A DNA stretch of 64,000 bases. Origin: Bacillus sp. FJAT-29790. Lineage in GTDB: Bacteria > Bacillota > Bacilli > Bacillales > Cytobacillaceae. The position numbers and the translations under genes are program-made. This document shows positions 1 to 8,063 of the stretch, piece after piece. Location of the stretch: positions 3,086,357 through 3,150,356 of the forward strand of contig NZ_JAHNZZ010000001.1 of NCBI RefSeq assembly GCF_019039215.1, given 5' to 3'. Under the pieces are notes generated by a model that had not been told where the DNA came from, did not search any database, and saw nothing but the letters and a program-made list of their open reading frames with translations. Each line of letters starts with the position of its first letter. The first letter of the stretch is position 1.

Positions 1-39
1 AGCTCAAAAATAAAACTTTAAACGTTGACGTTTTTGTTC

Positions 40-60
40 GTTCAGTTTTCAAAGAGCAAT
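40..60 (-). promoter_or_regulatory. rRNA operon leader boxA
   Basis: The minus strand reads TGCTCTTTGAAAA (46-58), the Bacillus form of the rRNA antitermination boxA, in the usual context followed by aaaactgaacgaac. It lies about 30 nt downstream of promoter P2. The leader runs off the left edge, so the 16S gene should begin shortly beyond the window. No rRNA gene itself is inside the window. Confidence 0.8.
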
Positions 61-88
61 TTAGTTTATCGCTTAAGGCGACTTTCAC

Positions 89-117
89 AATATATCATTT
101 ATCGACTTTGACGTCAA
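89..117 (-). promoter_or_regulatory. rRNA promoter P2
   Basis: Minus strand: -35 TTGACG (117-112), 17-nt spacer, -10 TATATT (94-89). It is preceded by an A/T-rich stretch with T and A runs like an UP element. Together with P1 and the boxA it forms a standard tandem Bacillus rrn promoter region. Confidence 0.85.
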
Positions 118-167
118 CAACTTTTTTTAAAAAGTTATTTTGTTTCCCGTCAGCAGCGACGTTTATT

Positions 168-196
168 AATATAACAGCATATTTATCCTTCGTCAA
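168..196 (-). promoter_or_regulatory. rRNA promoter P1
   Basis: Minus strand: -35 TTGACG (196-191), 17-nt spacer, -10 TATATT (173-168). It has the same hexamers and spacing as P2, 79 bp upstream of it. Confidence 0.8.
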
Positions 197-235
197 TAGA
201 TTTCTAGAAATTTATTTAATATTTTCCAAATGTAA

Positions 236-469
236 TTAGCCTTTCTGTTCTTTCCTTTGATTATTACGCATGTACTTAAGACATTCATTAGGCGCTGCGA
301 CCCGCTTGAATAAAGAAAATAATATTTTATACCTTTCTTCCATCGCCCTTTTGACAATATAATCGATTCGTTTATCTTTTAAGTCAAATAAGATTTCATC
401 CATTTCCCTTTTTATTAAGTATTGCATTTCTTTCACTTCTTTTTGACTAATTAGGATCCCTAACATCAT
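236..469 (-). CDS. small hypothetical protein
   Basis: About 77 aa, rich in charged residues (K/R/E), with no membrane segment or motif I recognise. The reading frame is open upstream to an ATG at 511, but that ATG has no ribosome binding site. AAAGGGG at 480-474 lies 4 nt before the ATG at 469 and 7 nt before the next ATG at 466, so one of these is the likely start. The gene is divergent from pdaB and reads toward the rRNA promoters. I cannot assign a function. Confidence 0.55.
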   Translation of the reverse strand: MMLGILISQKEVKEMQYLIKREMDEILFDLKDKRIDYIVKRAMEERYKILFSLFKRVAAPNECLKYMRNNQRKEQKG

Positions 470-608
470 AAAACCCCTTTGTACCAATCTATTTTTTGTA
501 GTATTTTCCATTTAATTTATTTTTATGAATATGATATTTCATTCATTTACAAAAATAGTTCTGCATAAGATGAAGACAAGGATTGTATTGGACGAGGTGA
601 AGGGAAAA

Positions 609-1361
609 ATGAACTTCTTTTATGTGCTAAATGGAAAATCATTAAAACAAATTACTTTGATTTTGATTGCTGCTTTTTTTGCAGCCTGGATTCTGTATAT
701 CGGAAATACTGTCTATCTGCCGGTATTCTCTACAAAAGATGGGCCAAAGGCTATTTATAAGGGCGAGAAAGACTTAGCCCTTACCTTTAACATTGGGTGG
801 GGGGATGAAAAAGCGGAGCCAATTCTTGATATTCTCAAAAAAGAGAACGTAAACTCAGCTACCTTTTTCCTTGCCGGGTCTTGGGCAGAGCGCCATCCGG
901 AAATTGTCGCTCGAATGGTAAAGGAGGGATATGAGATTGGCATGCTTGGCTATAATTACGAAGATTATACTGAAATTGAAGAGGCAAAAATTAGGCAGGA
1001 TTTAGCGAAAGCACAAATTGCATTTAAAAAGTTAAACGTAAAGGACATTAAACTAGTCCGGGCCCCTACAGGACACTTTGACCAAAAAACATTAAAAATT
1101 GCGGAAAGACTTGGATATTCAGTCGTCCATTGGAGTATTGATTCGAAAGACTGGACCAACCCGGGGGTAGAAGCAATTATTAATAATGTGTCAAAGGCAA
1201 AAAAAGGTGATATTATTTTATTTCATGCTTCCGATTCCGCTAAACAAACCGCTATGGCATTGCCGCAAATAATCAAAGAAATGCAAAGAAAAGGCTTAAA
1301 ACTAGTCACTGTTTCAGAAATGATCACAAACGCTCAAACAAAAACAAGTGAGATAAAGTGA
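609..1361 (+). CDS. pdaB: polysaccharide deacetylase family sporulation protein PdaB
   Basis: 250 aa with an N-terminal membrane anchor (residues about 14-36) and a NodB homology domain (about 55-245). PdaB is needed to keep spores stable late in sporulation. I chose the ATG at 609 (MNFFYVLNGK) because GAGGTGAAGGG precedes it; the upstream extension to 525 has no such site. Some catalytic motifs are degenerate: motif 1 reads TFNIGWGD (Asn where deacetylases have Asp) and the HxxxH motif is missing (GMLGYNYEDY). The RAPTG motif and the terminal LFH motif are kept. It sits between kbaA and the rrn promoters as in B. subtilis, convergent with kbaA. Confidence 0.9.
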   Translation: MNFFYVLNGKSLKQITLILIAAFFAAWILYIGNTVYLPVFSTKDGPKAIYKGEKDLALTFNIGWGDEKAEPILDILKKENVNSATFFLAGSWAERHPEIVARMVKEGYEIGMLGYNYEDYTEIEEAKIRQDLAKAQIAFKKLNVKDIKLVRAPTGHFDQKTLKIAERLGYSVVHWSIDSKDWTNPGVEAIINNVSKAKKGDIILFHASDSAKQTAMALPQIIKEMQRKGLKLVTVSEMITNAQTKTSEIK

Positions 1362-1384
1362 AAACGCTATTTAATTATAAAAAT

Positions 1385-1419
1385 CAAAAAAGCCGTCCTT
1401 TTATTTGGTCGGCTTTTTT
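1385..1419. terminator. bidirectional terminator pdaB/kbaA
   Basis: An A-run, AGCCGTCC, an 8-nt loop, GGTCGGCT and a T-run form a hairpin with one mismatch. It can end both convergent genes. The last codons of kbaA (stop at 1403-1401) lie inside it. Confidence 0.75.
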
Positions 1420-2042
1420 GCTGCTATTTTTTGTCTCTGTATTTGAGATTTTTCATTAAGCTTATGAAGAATAAGCAGCTGGTAGGCGTTACATACTAAT
1501 AATGGAAAGAGCATAAAGTACACCCAGCTTTCTTCATTTACTCTTAATGCCGGTGTCCACTCAAGTGCAGTAACAACTACCATAAAGAATACAGCGGGAA
1601 TAAACGCCTCTTTATTGGTCAACTTAGCTTTAATCGCAGCAATTACTAGTCCTGCCATCAGGACAATCAGCGCTAATCCGATATACGGAAGCAAGCTGTC
1701 CCCTTTTTCCGCAAATGCATTATAACGAAGATAAACTAAATCAAATACGACAAATAAAATAAGAACTACCTGAACAGCATTCCATAATAAATGGGATTTA
1801 AAAATCCCCAAACCGAAACGGTGAACGGTTAAATACGCAAAGAACCCCATTTGGCTAAGGACACTAAAAATTAAGCCGACACCCATTAGCCAAAACAGCA
1901 CCGATAAAATCTCAGGCACGTCGAAGGCCATAAACATGGACTCATATTCTTTCCATCTAACGATAAAACCGACAACTCCAGTCGTTAATCCTCCAACTAA
2001 AAGAGTTGACATAAATAACTTTACCCAATTACGGCTAGTCAA
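1401..2042 (-). CDS. kbaA: KinB-signalling pathway activation protein KbaA
   Basis: 213 aa polytopic membrane protein with about six hydrophobic segments and a basic C-terminal tail. KbaA is required for KinB to feed phosphate into the Spo0A phosphorelay at the start of sporulation. I prefer the TTG start at 2042 (TSRNWVKLF...) because GGAGG lies 9 nt before it; the ATG at 2063 overlaps that site and has none of its own. The assignment rests on the membrane topology and on its place between gerD and pdaB. Confidence 0.82.
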   Translation of the reverse strand: MTSRNWVKLFMSTLLVGGLTTGVVGFIVRWKEYESMFMAFDVPEILSVLFWLMGVGLIFSVLSQMGFFAYLTVHRFGLGIFKSHLLWNAVQVVLILFVVFDLVYLRYNAFAEKGDSLLPYIGLALIVLMAGLVIAAIKAKLTNKEAFIPAVFFMVVVTALEWTPALRVNEESWVYFMLFPLLVCNAYQLLILHKLNEKSQIQRQKIAAKKPTK

Positions 2043-2128
2043 TTTATTTTTCCTCCATAGCAAAAAAATTCATACACTTTATGATTGTACCAACCTGCCT
2101 TTGAAAAATCTAGGTATTCCATTTCAAG

Positions 2129-2159
2129 CGAATAATATTTGCTAATTTTCTTCATTCTA
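2129..2159 (+). promoter_or_regulatory. putative sigma-G promoter of gerD
   Basis: CGAATA (2129-2134) and CATTCTA (2153-2159) with an 18-nt spacer resemble the forespore sigma-G boxes TGHATR and CATHHTA (-35 five of six, -10 full match). gerD is a forespore gene in B. subtilis, which fits. Confidence 0.5.
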
Positions 2160-2192
2160 ATAGTAAGAGTAATAACTGAAAGGAGCTTCAAT

Positions 2193-2825
2193 ATGATTAA
2201 AAGACACCGTTTGCTCCTGCCATTTTTGATGATCATTTTTATTACTGGCTGCGGTGCAAAGGAAGCACGCAGTGGTCAAATGGATTATGATCAAACTAAA
2301 AAAATGGTTGTTGATATCCTAAAAACCGATGATGGAAAAAAGGCCATTCAAGAACTCATGTCAGATGATAAAATGAAGCAGAAACTTGTCATGGATCAAG
2401 CAATCGTGTCAGACACGATCGAAAAAACATTAACCTCTGAAAAGGGAACTGAATTTTGGAAAAAGTCATTTGAGGATCCTAAATTTGCTGAAAGCATTGC
2501 AAAAAGTATGAAAAAGGAAAATGAACAGCTTTTAAAGGATTTAATGAAGGATCCGGAATATCGCGGAATGATGATCGAGGTCTTGAAGGATCCAGAACTA
2601 GAAAAAGAAGTGACAACGATTTTAAAAAGCAAAAAATACCGGGAGCATTTACAAACCGTTGTAACAGATACGTTTGAAAGCCCAATCTTTAAAGCCAAAA
2701 TCCAAGACATTCTTCTTAAAGCCGCGGAAGAAGTTAAAGCCGGAGAAAAAGGGGGCGGACAAGGCGGTAGCGGCGGAAAAGGTGGACAACAAGGTGGCGG
2801 CGGTCAAAGCGGAGGTTCCAAATAA
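2193..2825 (+). CDS. gerD: spore germination lipoprotein GerD
   Basis: 210 aa. The signal peptide ends in a lipobox (ITGC, lipidated Cys20), followed by a largely helical charged domain (about 25-180) and a Gly/Gln-rich tail (GGGQGG, GGKGGQQGGGG). GerD is the inner-membrane lipoprotein that clusters germinant receptors into germinosomes. The ATG at 2193 follows AAAGGAG, and the earlier in-frame ATG at 2139 is not used. It stands alone between terminators, with a sigma-G-like promoter upstream. It is longer than the B. subtilis protein, mostly in the Gly-rich tail. Confidence 0.9.
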   Translation: MIKRHRLLLPFLMIIFITGCGAKEARSGQMDYDQTKKMVVDILKTDDGKKAIQELMSDDKMKQKLVMDQAIVSDTIEKTLTSEKGTEFWKKSFEDPKFAESIAKSMKKENEQLLKDLMKDPEYRGMMIEVLKDPELEKEVTTILKSKKYREHLQTVVTDTFESPIFKAKIQDILLKAAEEVKAGEKGGGQGGSGGKGGQQGGGGQSGGSK

Positions 2826-2904
2826 AAAAAACGCAGCGTCTTGGACCCTCAATATACACAAGAGTTGGACAATTTATCTAAATCGAGTAGGGTAATATTT
2901 CAAT

Positions 2905-2938
2905 AAAAAACCTCTTCTCGAGTGAGAAGAGGTTTTTT
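2905..2938. terminator. bidirectional terminator gerD/salA
   Basis: A perfect 9-bp stem CCTCTTCTC/GAGAAGAGG with a 4-nt loop (2911-2932) is flanked by A6 and T6. It serves the two convergent genes. Confidence 0.9.
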
Positions 2939-2942
2939 CAGA

Positions 2943-4001
2943 TTACTTTCCTTCAAGAGAGTTAACCACTTTTTCGGCTATATCTCGGTATATTTTACCT
3001 AACTTATGATCTTCTTGATAAACAGAAGGGGCAAAATCGTCTTCATTCCAATCCGGCTGAGCTAATGGCAATTGGCCTAAAACCTTCGTTCTTAATTCAT
3101 CAGCCAGCTTTTCTCCCCCGCCTTGCCCGAAAACATATTCTTTCTCTCCGGTAAGCTTACTTTCGAAATAAGCCATGTTTTCAATAACACCTAATATTTC
3201 ATGGTTCGTCTTTAATGCCATCGCTCCAGCACGAGCAGCAACAAAAGCTGCAGTTGGATGAGGAGTCGTTACAACGATTTCTTTACAAGATGGGAGCATT
3301 GTATGAACATCCAATGCCACATCCCCAGTCCCAGGAGGCAAATCTAACAGTAAATAATCGAGTTCTCCCCACTCTACTTCATTGAAGAAACTATTTAGCA
3401 TTTTCCCAAGCATTGGACCTCTCCAAATAATCGGTGAATTATCTTCAACAAAGAACCCCATCGAAATCACTTTCACGCCGAAACGATCGACAGGAATGAT
3501 CCTTTCGCCCCTCACAACAGGGCGCTCTGTAATCCCCATCATATCCGGAACACTAAATCCATATATATCTGCGTCGATCAATCCGACCTTCTTACCTAAT
3601 CTTGCTAAGGACACAGCAAGGTTAACGGAAACAGTCGATTTACCGACCCCGCCCTTTCCGCTCGCAATAGCAATGAACGTCGTCTTGCTGTCAGGGGATA
3701 GCAATCCCTTATCTTCCTCTGTTACCGATGCTCTGTATTGTGATAAAACAGCCTCAGGCAGCTCACTGAAACGTATGCCAACTGTAGCTGCTCCCGCTTC
3801 TTTCAAAAGATTAACAATTTGGGTTTGGAGTTGAAGCTGCTCTGCAGTCCCCGTTTTCGCTATCTGTATTTTCACACTGACATGATTTTTTTCTTCTTTA
3901 ATCTTAACTTCTTCAATTGCACCAAGCTCGCCTAACGCTTTATGTAAAAATGGCTCCTGCAGTCCACCTAAAACATCTCTAATGTTCTGTTCAGTTAACA
4001 T
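2943..4001 (-). CDS. salA: Mrp/NBP35-family ATPase SalA
   Basis: 352 aa. The N-terminal DUF59-like domain (about 1-85) is followed by a P-loop ATPase with the deviant Walker A GKGGVGKST (115-123), DADIYG and the DLPPGTGD motif. SalA is the Bacillus Mrp paralogue that represses scoC and so raises exoprotease production. The Cys pair used for Fe-S carriage in classical ApbC/Mrp proteins is absent, consistent with a regulatory role. The ATG at 4001 follows GGCGGGTGC and gives the usual family length; the earlier ATG at 4052 is not supported. It lies between cwlD and gerD as in B. subtilis. Confidence 0.9.
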   Translation of the reverse strand: MLTEQNIRDVLGGLQEPFLHKALGELGAIEEVKIKEEKNHVSVKIQIAKTGTAEQLQLQTQIVNLLKEAGAATVGIRFSELPEAVLSQYRASVTEEDKGLLSPDSKTTFIAIASGKGGVGKSTVSVNLAVSLARLGKKVGLIDADIYGFSVPDMMGITERPVVRGERIIPVDRFGVKVISMGFFVEDNSPIIWRGPMLGKMLNSFFNEVEWGELDYLLLDLPPGTGDVALDVHTMLPSCKEIVVTTPHPTAAFVAARAGAMALKTNHEILGVIENMAYFESKLTGEKEYVFGQGGGEKLADELRTKVLGQLPLAQPDWNEDDFAPSVYQEDHKLGKIYRDIAEKVVNSLEGK

Positions 4002-4132
4002 AATAGCACCCGCCTTATTGAATTCGTTTCCATTAAAGTATAACATACTCATTCGATGCTACTGTTAATTCTATCACACCTCAGTTAAATTAAACCAATC
4101 CTAGAGATCCGAGTAAAATTACAGCGTGAAGA

Positions 4133-4153
4133 AAGATGCCATTTGGCACCTTT
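4133..4153 (-). terminator. weak terminator-like hairpin after cwlD
   Basis: Minus strand AAAGGTGCC, loop aaat, GGCATCTTT: a 9-bp stem with one G-U pair and a short T-rich tail, directly after the cwlD stop. Confidence 0.4.
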
Positions 4154-4876
4154 TTATTCCCACACTTCAGTTAATTCTTTTTCATTCGAATAATGACGCA
4201 TGATTCCATTGTAAATAGAGGCGGCAACTTTATCCTGGTATTTCTCGTTCTTTAAGTTAGCTCTTTCAGCTGGATTTGATAAAAACCCAACTTCAACCAA
4301 TACACCTGGTTTCTTGGCGTTTTTTAGTATATATACACTGTTAATTTCTTTCGAATTTCGATTGGTGTTTTCTAAATTTCTGCGGAGTTCATCTTGAATA
4401 AACTTTGCAGCCTTGGCATTTTCCGGTATTTTAGGCGAATAAAATGTTTGTGCCCCACTCCACCTTGAGGATGGAATCGAATTTAAATGAATGCTTACAT
4501 AAAACTCCGCACCTGATGTATTAATCAATTCCAGTCTCTTTTTTAAATCCTCTGCCTTTCTCCTGCTATATCCCCTCGTCCCTTCTGGAGCCAGGTCACG
4601 ATCATCTACCCTCGTCATAATCACCAGAGCGCCTTGTTGCTGTAGGTAATCTCTAACCTTTAACGAAATATCAAGGGCAATCCCCTTCTCAAGCGCATCT
4701 TCATCGCCCGCTCCTCCATCCGGCCCCCCGTGACCCGGATCAAGCAAAATGATTTTACCTGTTAAGGGCAAGTTCCAAGACTCCCATGAATCATCCTCCG
4801 AAAAATCATATTGCAAAATTAAAAACAGGACGATAAGTCCAATCCCAAATGCGCCTGTTTTAATTATTTTTGTCAT
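4154..4876 (-). CDS. cwlD: germination-specific N-acetylmuramoyl-L-alanine amidase CwlD
   Basis: 240 aa with an N-terminal membrane/signal segment (about 8-22) and an Amidase_3 domain (about 40-232). Expected zinc ligands and catalytic residues are visible: His49 in DPGHGG, Glu63, His130 in SIHLNS, and Glu195 in LVEVGFLSN. CwlD works with PdaA to make muramic-delta-lactam in the spore cortex, the mark recognised by germination lytic enzymes. I chose the ATG at 4876 because GGGAGG lies upstream in a short intergenic gap; the ATG at 4924 would add 16 residues with no better site. Upstream neighbour is ybaK, downstream is salA. Confidence 0.92.
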   Translation of the reverse strand: MTKIIKTGAFGIGLIVLFLILQYDFSEDDSWESWNLPLTGKIILLDPGHGGPDGGAGDEDALEKGIALDISLKVRDYLQQQGALVIMTRVDDRDLAPEGTRGYSRRKAEDLKKRLELINTSGAEFYVSIHLNSIPSSRWSGAQTFYSPKIPENAKAAKFIQDELRRNLENTNRNSKEINSVYILKNAKKPGVLVEVGFLSNPAERANLKNEKYQDKVAASIYNGIMRHYSNEKELTEVWE

Positions 4877-4946
4877 ATCGCAGTCAATCCTCCCACTCGT
4901 CCTCACATTAAATATATGGGACAAGAAGGAGTTCTAGAACACGAAA

Positions 4947-5390
4947 TCAGTGGAGTCTTAGCTTATGTCTTCTTTCTCCTTTCTGATAACCGTCCATCCA
5001 CCAGCTACACACATACTGCTCGCATAAATAATAGAGAGATTCACCCATCACACCCTCTTCACCATGCCCCCAGTACAATAAAAAATGATATAACGTATCA
5101 ATTAAATGCTGCTCTTCCTTCCTGCAGCGATTTTTAACGTTATCAATCGTCTCACCGTATATGCCGAAATGACTGAAGTTCGCTCCCAATAAATAAGCTT
5201 CGATCGCTACATCATAGCAAGCTTCCTCAATCCCTCTATTCATCATTAGCCCCGATACAAACCTTGAAGAACCAAAATACTGTTGTATTTTTTCTTTAAG
5301 TGCCTTGATCGAAATTTCCCGTAAGACGGATTTTTCATATTTGATCTGCTTTTCTCTTTTCTTCTCTGTAAATGTTGTTATCACATTCAC
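4947..5390 (-). CDS. ybaK: YbaK family protein (DUF2521)
   Basis: 147 aa, cytoplasmic, rich in Glu/Lys with Trp/Tyr/Cys clusters near the C-terminus (YYLCEQYVCSWW). No catalytic motif is evident and the family has no established function. It starts with GTG, preceded by AGAGGTG. The length and the place directly upstream of cwlD match B. subtilis YbaK. Confidence 0.8.
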   Translation of the reverse strand: MNVITTFTEKKREKQIKYEKSVLREISIKALKEKIQQYFGSSRFVSGLMMNRGIEEACYDVAIEAYLLGANFSHFGIYGETIDNVKNRCRKEEQHLIDTLYHFLLYWGHGEEGVMGESLYYLCEQYVCSWWMDGYQKGERRHKLRLH

Positions 5391-5490
5391 TTCTATTCAC
5401 CTCTTGCAGATAGTCTTTATCCTTTGTAAGGGAGAAATACAAAATGCAAATACCTTTCTGCTGCCAATTTTTATTATGCCGCTATTAAAA

Positions 5491-5593
5491 TTAAGGCTGT
5501 GTTAAATGTAGCTGTTGATTTTCGCTGCAGGCACTCGCTTTCCGCTACAATCAACAAGTGCATTTATCAACATTAAGCTTTAACATAGCCTAA
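5491..5593. repeat. MITE-like inverted-repeat element
   Basis: About 103 bp bounded by near-identical inverted ends TTAAGGCTGTGTTAAA and TTTAACATAGCCTAA. Nested inside is a second inverted pair (TGTTGATT ... AATCAACA). There is no coding capacity. The form is that of a small non-autonomous element or REP-type repeat. Flanking target duplications are not evident. Confidence 0.5.
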
Positions 5594-5601
5594 ATTAAAA
5601 A

Positions 5602-5625
5602 GACTGACCCTTATTGAAGTCAGTC
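5602..5625 (-). terminator. terminator of the aminotransferase gene
   Basis: Minus strand GACTGAC, 10-nt loop, GTCAGTC followed by TTTTTAATTT, 22 nt after the stop codon of the aminotransferase. Confidence 0.75.
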
Positions 5626-5647
5626 CCTTTCGCTTTCGTGTCTAAAG

Positions 5648-6967
5648 TTATTTAAGATTCATCAATGTTGCTTCATATTCCGTTAATGCTTCGTCTAGTT
5701 TTTGTAATCCCTCGTCAATTTGCTCCTTTGTGACAATTAGCGGTGGAATCATTCTGATTACTTCACTATGATTTCCGCAAAGATAGAATAATACCCCTTT
5801 TTCAAGCGCTAGATCAAGGATTTTTAACAATCCCTCTCCATTTGGTTCCCCTGTTTTTGGATGAATGATTTCAATTCCAATCATTAATCCAACAGCGCGG
5901 ATGCTACCGATTACAGCGTGTCGTTCTTTTATGTGCTCAAGCTGCTGGACAGCATAGCTTCCCATTTTTCTAGTATTTTCAAGCAGATTTTCCTCTTTAA
6001 TCACTTCTAATACTGCTAATCCAACAGAGCAAGCAATCGGATTGCCGCCGAACGTCGTTCCATGACTGCCAAGCGGCCACTGCTTCATTAATTCACTTGA
6101 CGCAACGGTCGCACTGAGAGGGAGACCAGAAGCAATTCCTTTGGCAATAGCCATAATGTCTGGCGTCACATCAAATGTTTGTGCTGCAAACCATTCGCCT
6201 GTTCGACCGAATCCCGTTTGAACTTCATCAAAAATGAGTAAAATGTTGTGCCGATCACAGATTTCACGAACCTTTTTCAGCCAGCCTTTTGGCGGAACAA
6301 TATACCCGCCCTCCCCAAGGACAGGCTCTAAAATAACACAAGCGACTTCTTCAGGTGTCACTTGATGACTAAATAAAGTGGCGAAATCCTTTTCTAATTT
6401 ATTGATTACGTATTCCTCATGATCAGAACCAGGAGGGCATTCTTTCACATTTGCATAAGGTACTTGATAGGTGAGACCTGATGGCTGCATAAATTTGCGG
6501 TATTTACTTTTTGATGTTGTTACACTTAATGCGCCTAATGAACGACCATGGAAACAACCCGTGAATGAAATCACATAAGGACGCTTCGTTACATACTTAG
6601 CGAGCTTAATTGCCCCTTCAATGGCCTCAGTTCCACTATTCGCAAAGAAAAAGCAATCAAGGTCACCAGGTAAAATATCGGCCAGTTCATCTGCCAATTG
6701 TAAAATGGATTCATACATAATGACGCCAGAAGGACCATGCATCAAACCATCCGCTGCATCTTTGATCGCTTGAACCACTTTCGGGTGACGGTGTCCAACA
6801 TTTGTTACAGCAATACCAGACGTGAAATCAAGATATTTCTTTCCATCTACTCCAAAGTAATAGCAGCCTTCTTCTTTCACAACCGGTAAGTTCGGATGAT
6901 CTTTGGCCATACTAGGCGCTAATCGGTTTGGCATATTTTTCAGGAGATGATCCCATTTGTTTTCCAT
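5648..6967 (-). CDS. class III pyridoxal-phosphate aminotransferase (GabT-like)
   Basis: 439 aa, full length for the omega-/GABA-/acetylornithine-type family (fold type I). The PLP lysine is Lys276 in the [11 protein letters not shown] context, and FDEVQ (Asp247) is the motif that holds the pyridine nitrogen. ANSGTEA (about 109-115) binds the PLP phosphate. It moves the terminal amino group of an omega-amino acid or diamine to an oxo acid. The substrate cannot be read from sequence; GABA, beta-alanine and taurine-type substrates are all possible. GGAGG precedes the ATG. It lies 240 bp downstream of the ABC transporter operon on the same strand, separated by a repeat, so co-transcription is uncertain. 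It could also handle products of the amine operon at 16.8-22.1 kb (inference). Confidence 0.85.
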   Translation of the reverse strand: MENKWDHLLKNMPNRLAPSMAKDHPNLPVVKEEGCYYFGVDGKKYLDFTSGIAVTNVGHRHPKVVQAIKDAADGLMHGPSGVIMYESILQLADELADILPGDLDCFFFANSGTEAIEGAIKLAKYVTKRPYVISFTGCFHGRSLGALSVTTSKSKYRKFMQPSGLTYQVPYANVKECPPGSDHEEYVINKLEKDFATLFSHQVTPEEVACVILEPVLGEGGYIVPPKGWLKKVREICDRHNILLIFDEVQTGFGRTGEWFAAQTFDVTPDIMAIAKGIASGLPLSATVASSELMKQWPLGSHGTTFGGNPIACSVGLAVLEVIKEENLLENTRKMGSYAVQQLEHIKERHAVIGSIRAVGLMIGIEIIHPKTGEPNGEGLLKILDLALEKGVLFYLCGNHSEVIRMIPPLIVTKEQIDEGLQKLDEALTEYEATLMNLK

Positions 6968-6999
6968 TCAATTGACCTCCATAATCGTATTGCAATCCC

Positions 7000-7175
7000 C
7001 TCAGAAAAGCGCAAGAGCCCGTTCAGCGTCGTATAGACTGGAGCACTTCGACTGAGATAAAGGAAACACGGTGAGTGGAGCGAACCGATGTTGACTTATC
7101 ATAGGGAGAAGTGCGAAGTCTACTAGCCGCTGGGCGCTGGAGCTAGACAGTTATCTAACTCGAAAAAAGTTATGC
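7000..7175. repeat. interspersed intergenic repeat
   Basis: Noncoding block that begins with gaaaagcgcaagagcccg and ends with gctgggcgctggagctagac followed by agttatctaactcg. Its ends are complementary in part (GCGC-rich), so it can fold. The right end recurs in diverged form in the rpoB leader (about 58068-58100), which supports a dispersed repeat family. Confidence 0.5.
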
Positions 7176-7207
7176 TTTCGTATAATTTCAAAATTAAATG
7201 ACATTCC

Positions 7208-8062
7208 TTATTTAATCGACTTTAAACTTTCTTCCCGAATGAGCGTCAATAATTCCTCTTTATATTTGCCAAACTCCGTTGTCCCTTTTACACTGAATTC
7301 CCTTGGTCGTTCAAGTGTAATCGGAACCTTTTTCTTTAATCGCCCCGGTCTTGCAGTCATCACATAAACCGAGTCTGCTAAAAAGATTGATTCCTCGACA
7401 TCATGGGTAATAAATAAAATCGTCTTTTTGGACTCTTCCCATGCTTTAAGCAACACTTCTTGCATAATGTTTCTTGTTTGGGCATCCAGCGCGCCAAAAG
7501 GTTCATCCATTAATAAAATTTTCGGATCGTTAGCTAAAGCGCGCGCAATGGCTACACGTTGTTTCATGCCGCCTGATAACTGAATCGGGTAATGCTTTTC
7601 AAATCCTTCTAAACCAATTAATTGAAGGTAATGCCTTGCCACATCATCTCGCTCTTTTTGCGGAACACCCTTTAACTTTAAACCAAATGTTATATTTTCT
7701 TTCACGGTTAGCCATGGATATAAGGTATACGATTGAAAGACCATGCCTCGGTCAGGTCCTGGACCGCCTATTTCTTTCCCATCAAGGAGAACATGACCTG
7801 AGGTTGATTCTTCTAAACCTGCTACAATGCGCAAGACGGTTGATTTGCCGCATCCCGAAGGCCCTAAAATAGTCACAAACTCTCCATCTTCAATATTAAA
7901 GGAGGTTCTTTCTAATGCCGTCGTTTCGCCGCTTTTCGTTTTGAATATCTTCCCTACATCCTTAATTTCCAACTTAGGCGTTCTCACCTTCGAAACATTC
8001 TTCTCTCCGCTTTGCGTATCGAATTTCCCCGCTTCATTGATTTCTAACTTTGGTGTTCCCAT
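7208..8062 (-). CDS. ABC transporter ATP-binding protein, nitrate/sulfonate/taurine type
   Basis: 284 aa from the ATG at 8062, which follows the permease stop by 1 nt and has AAAGGATGG 8 nt upstream. The ATG at 8074 abuts that site and is less likely. Walker A GPSGCGKST (about 67-75), signature LSGGMKQR (about 162) and Walker B ILLMDEPFGALD (about 182) are intact. It powers the importer formed with the permease and lipoprotein encoded upstream. The N-terminus is odd: TPKLEI...SGE occurs twice in the first about 50 residues, so a 25-30-residue leader looks duplicated in front of the normal start. The substrate class (sulfonate, nitrate, pyrimidine precursor or another small anion) is not resolved. 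Confidence 0.88.
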   Translation of the reverse strand: MGTPKLEINEAGKFDTQSGEKNVSKVRTPKLEIKDVGKIFKTKSGETTALERTSFNIEDGEFVTILGPSGCGKSTVLRIVAGLEESTSGHVLLDGKEIGGPGPDRGMVFQSYTLYPWLTVKENITFGLKLKGVPQKERDDVARHYLQLIGLEGFEKHYPIQLSGGMKQRVAIARALANDPKILLMDEPFGALDAQTRNIMQEVLLKAWEESKKTILFITHDVEESIFLADSVYVMTARPGRLKKKVPITLERPREFSVKGTTEFGKYKEELLTLIREESLKSIK

Positions 8063-8063
8063 C

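Noticed and set aside
1-235. 16S rRNA gene fragment
   Set aside because: Only promoters and boxA leader are present; no 16S sequence is seen before the window edge.
2649-2895. Long ORFs opposite or overlapping gerD
   Set aside because: They are frame shadows of the Lys/Glu- and Gly-rich gerD sequence.
7009-7160. tRNA-like fold in the intergenic repeat
   Set aside because: No acceptor stem, T-loop or anticodon arm can be drawn; it matches a dispersed repeat instead.
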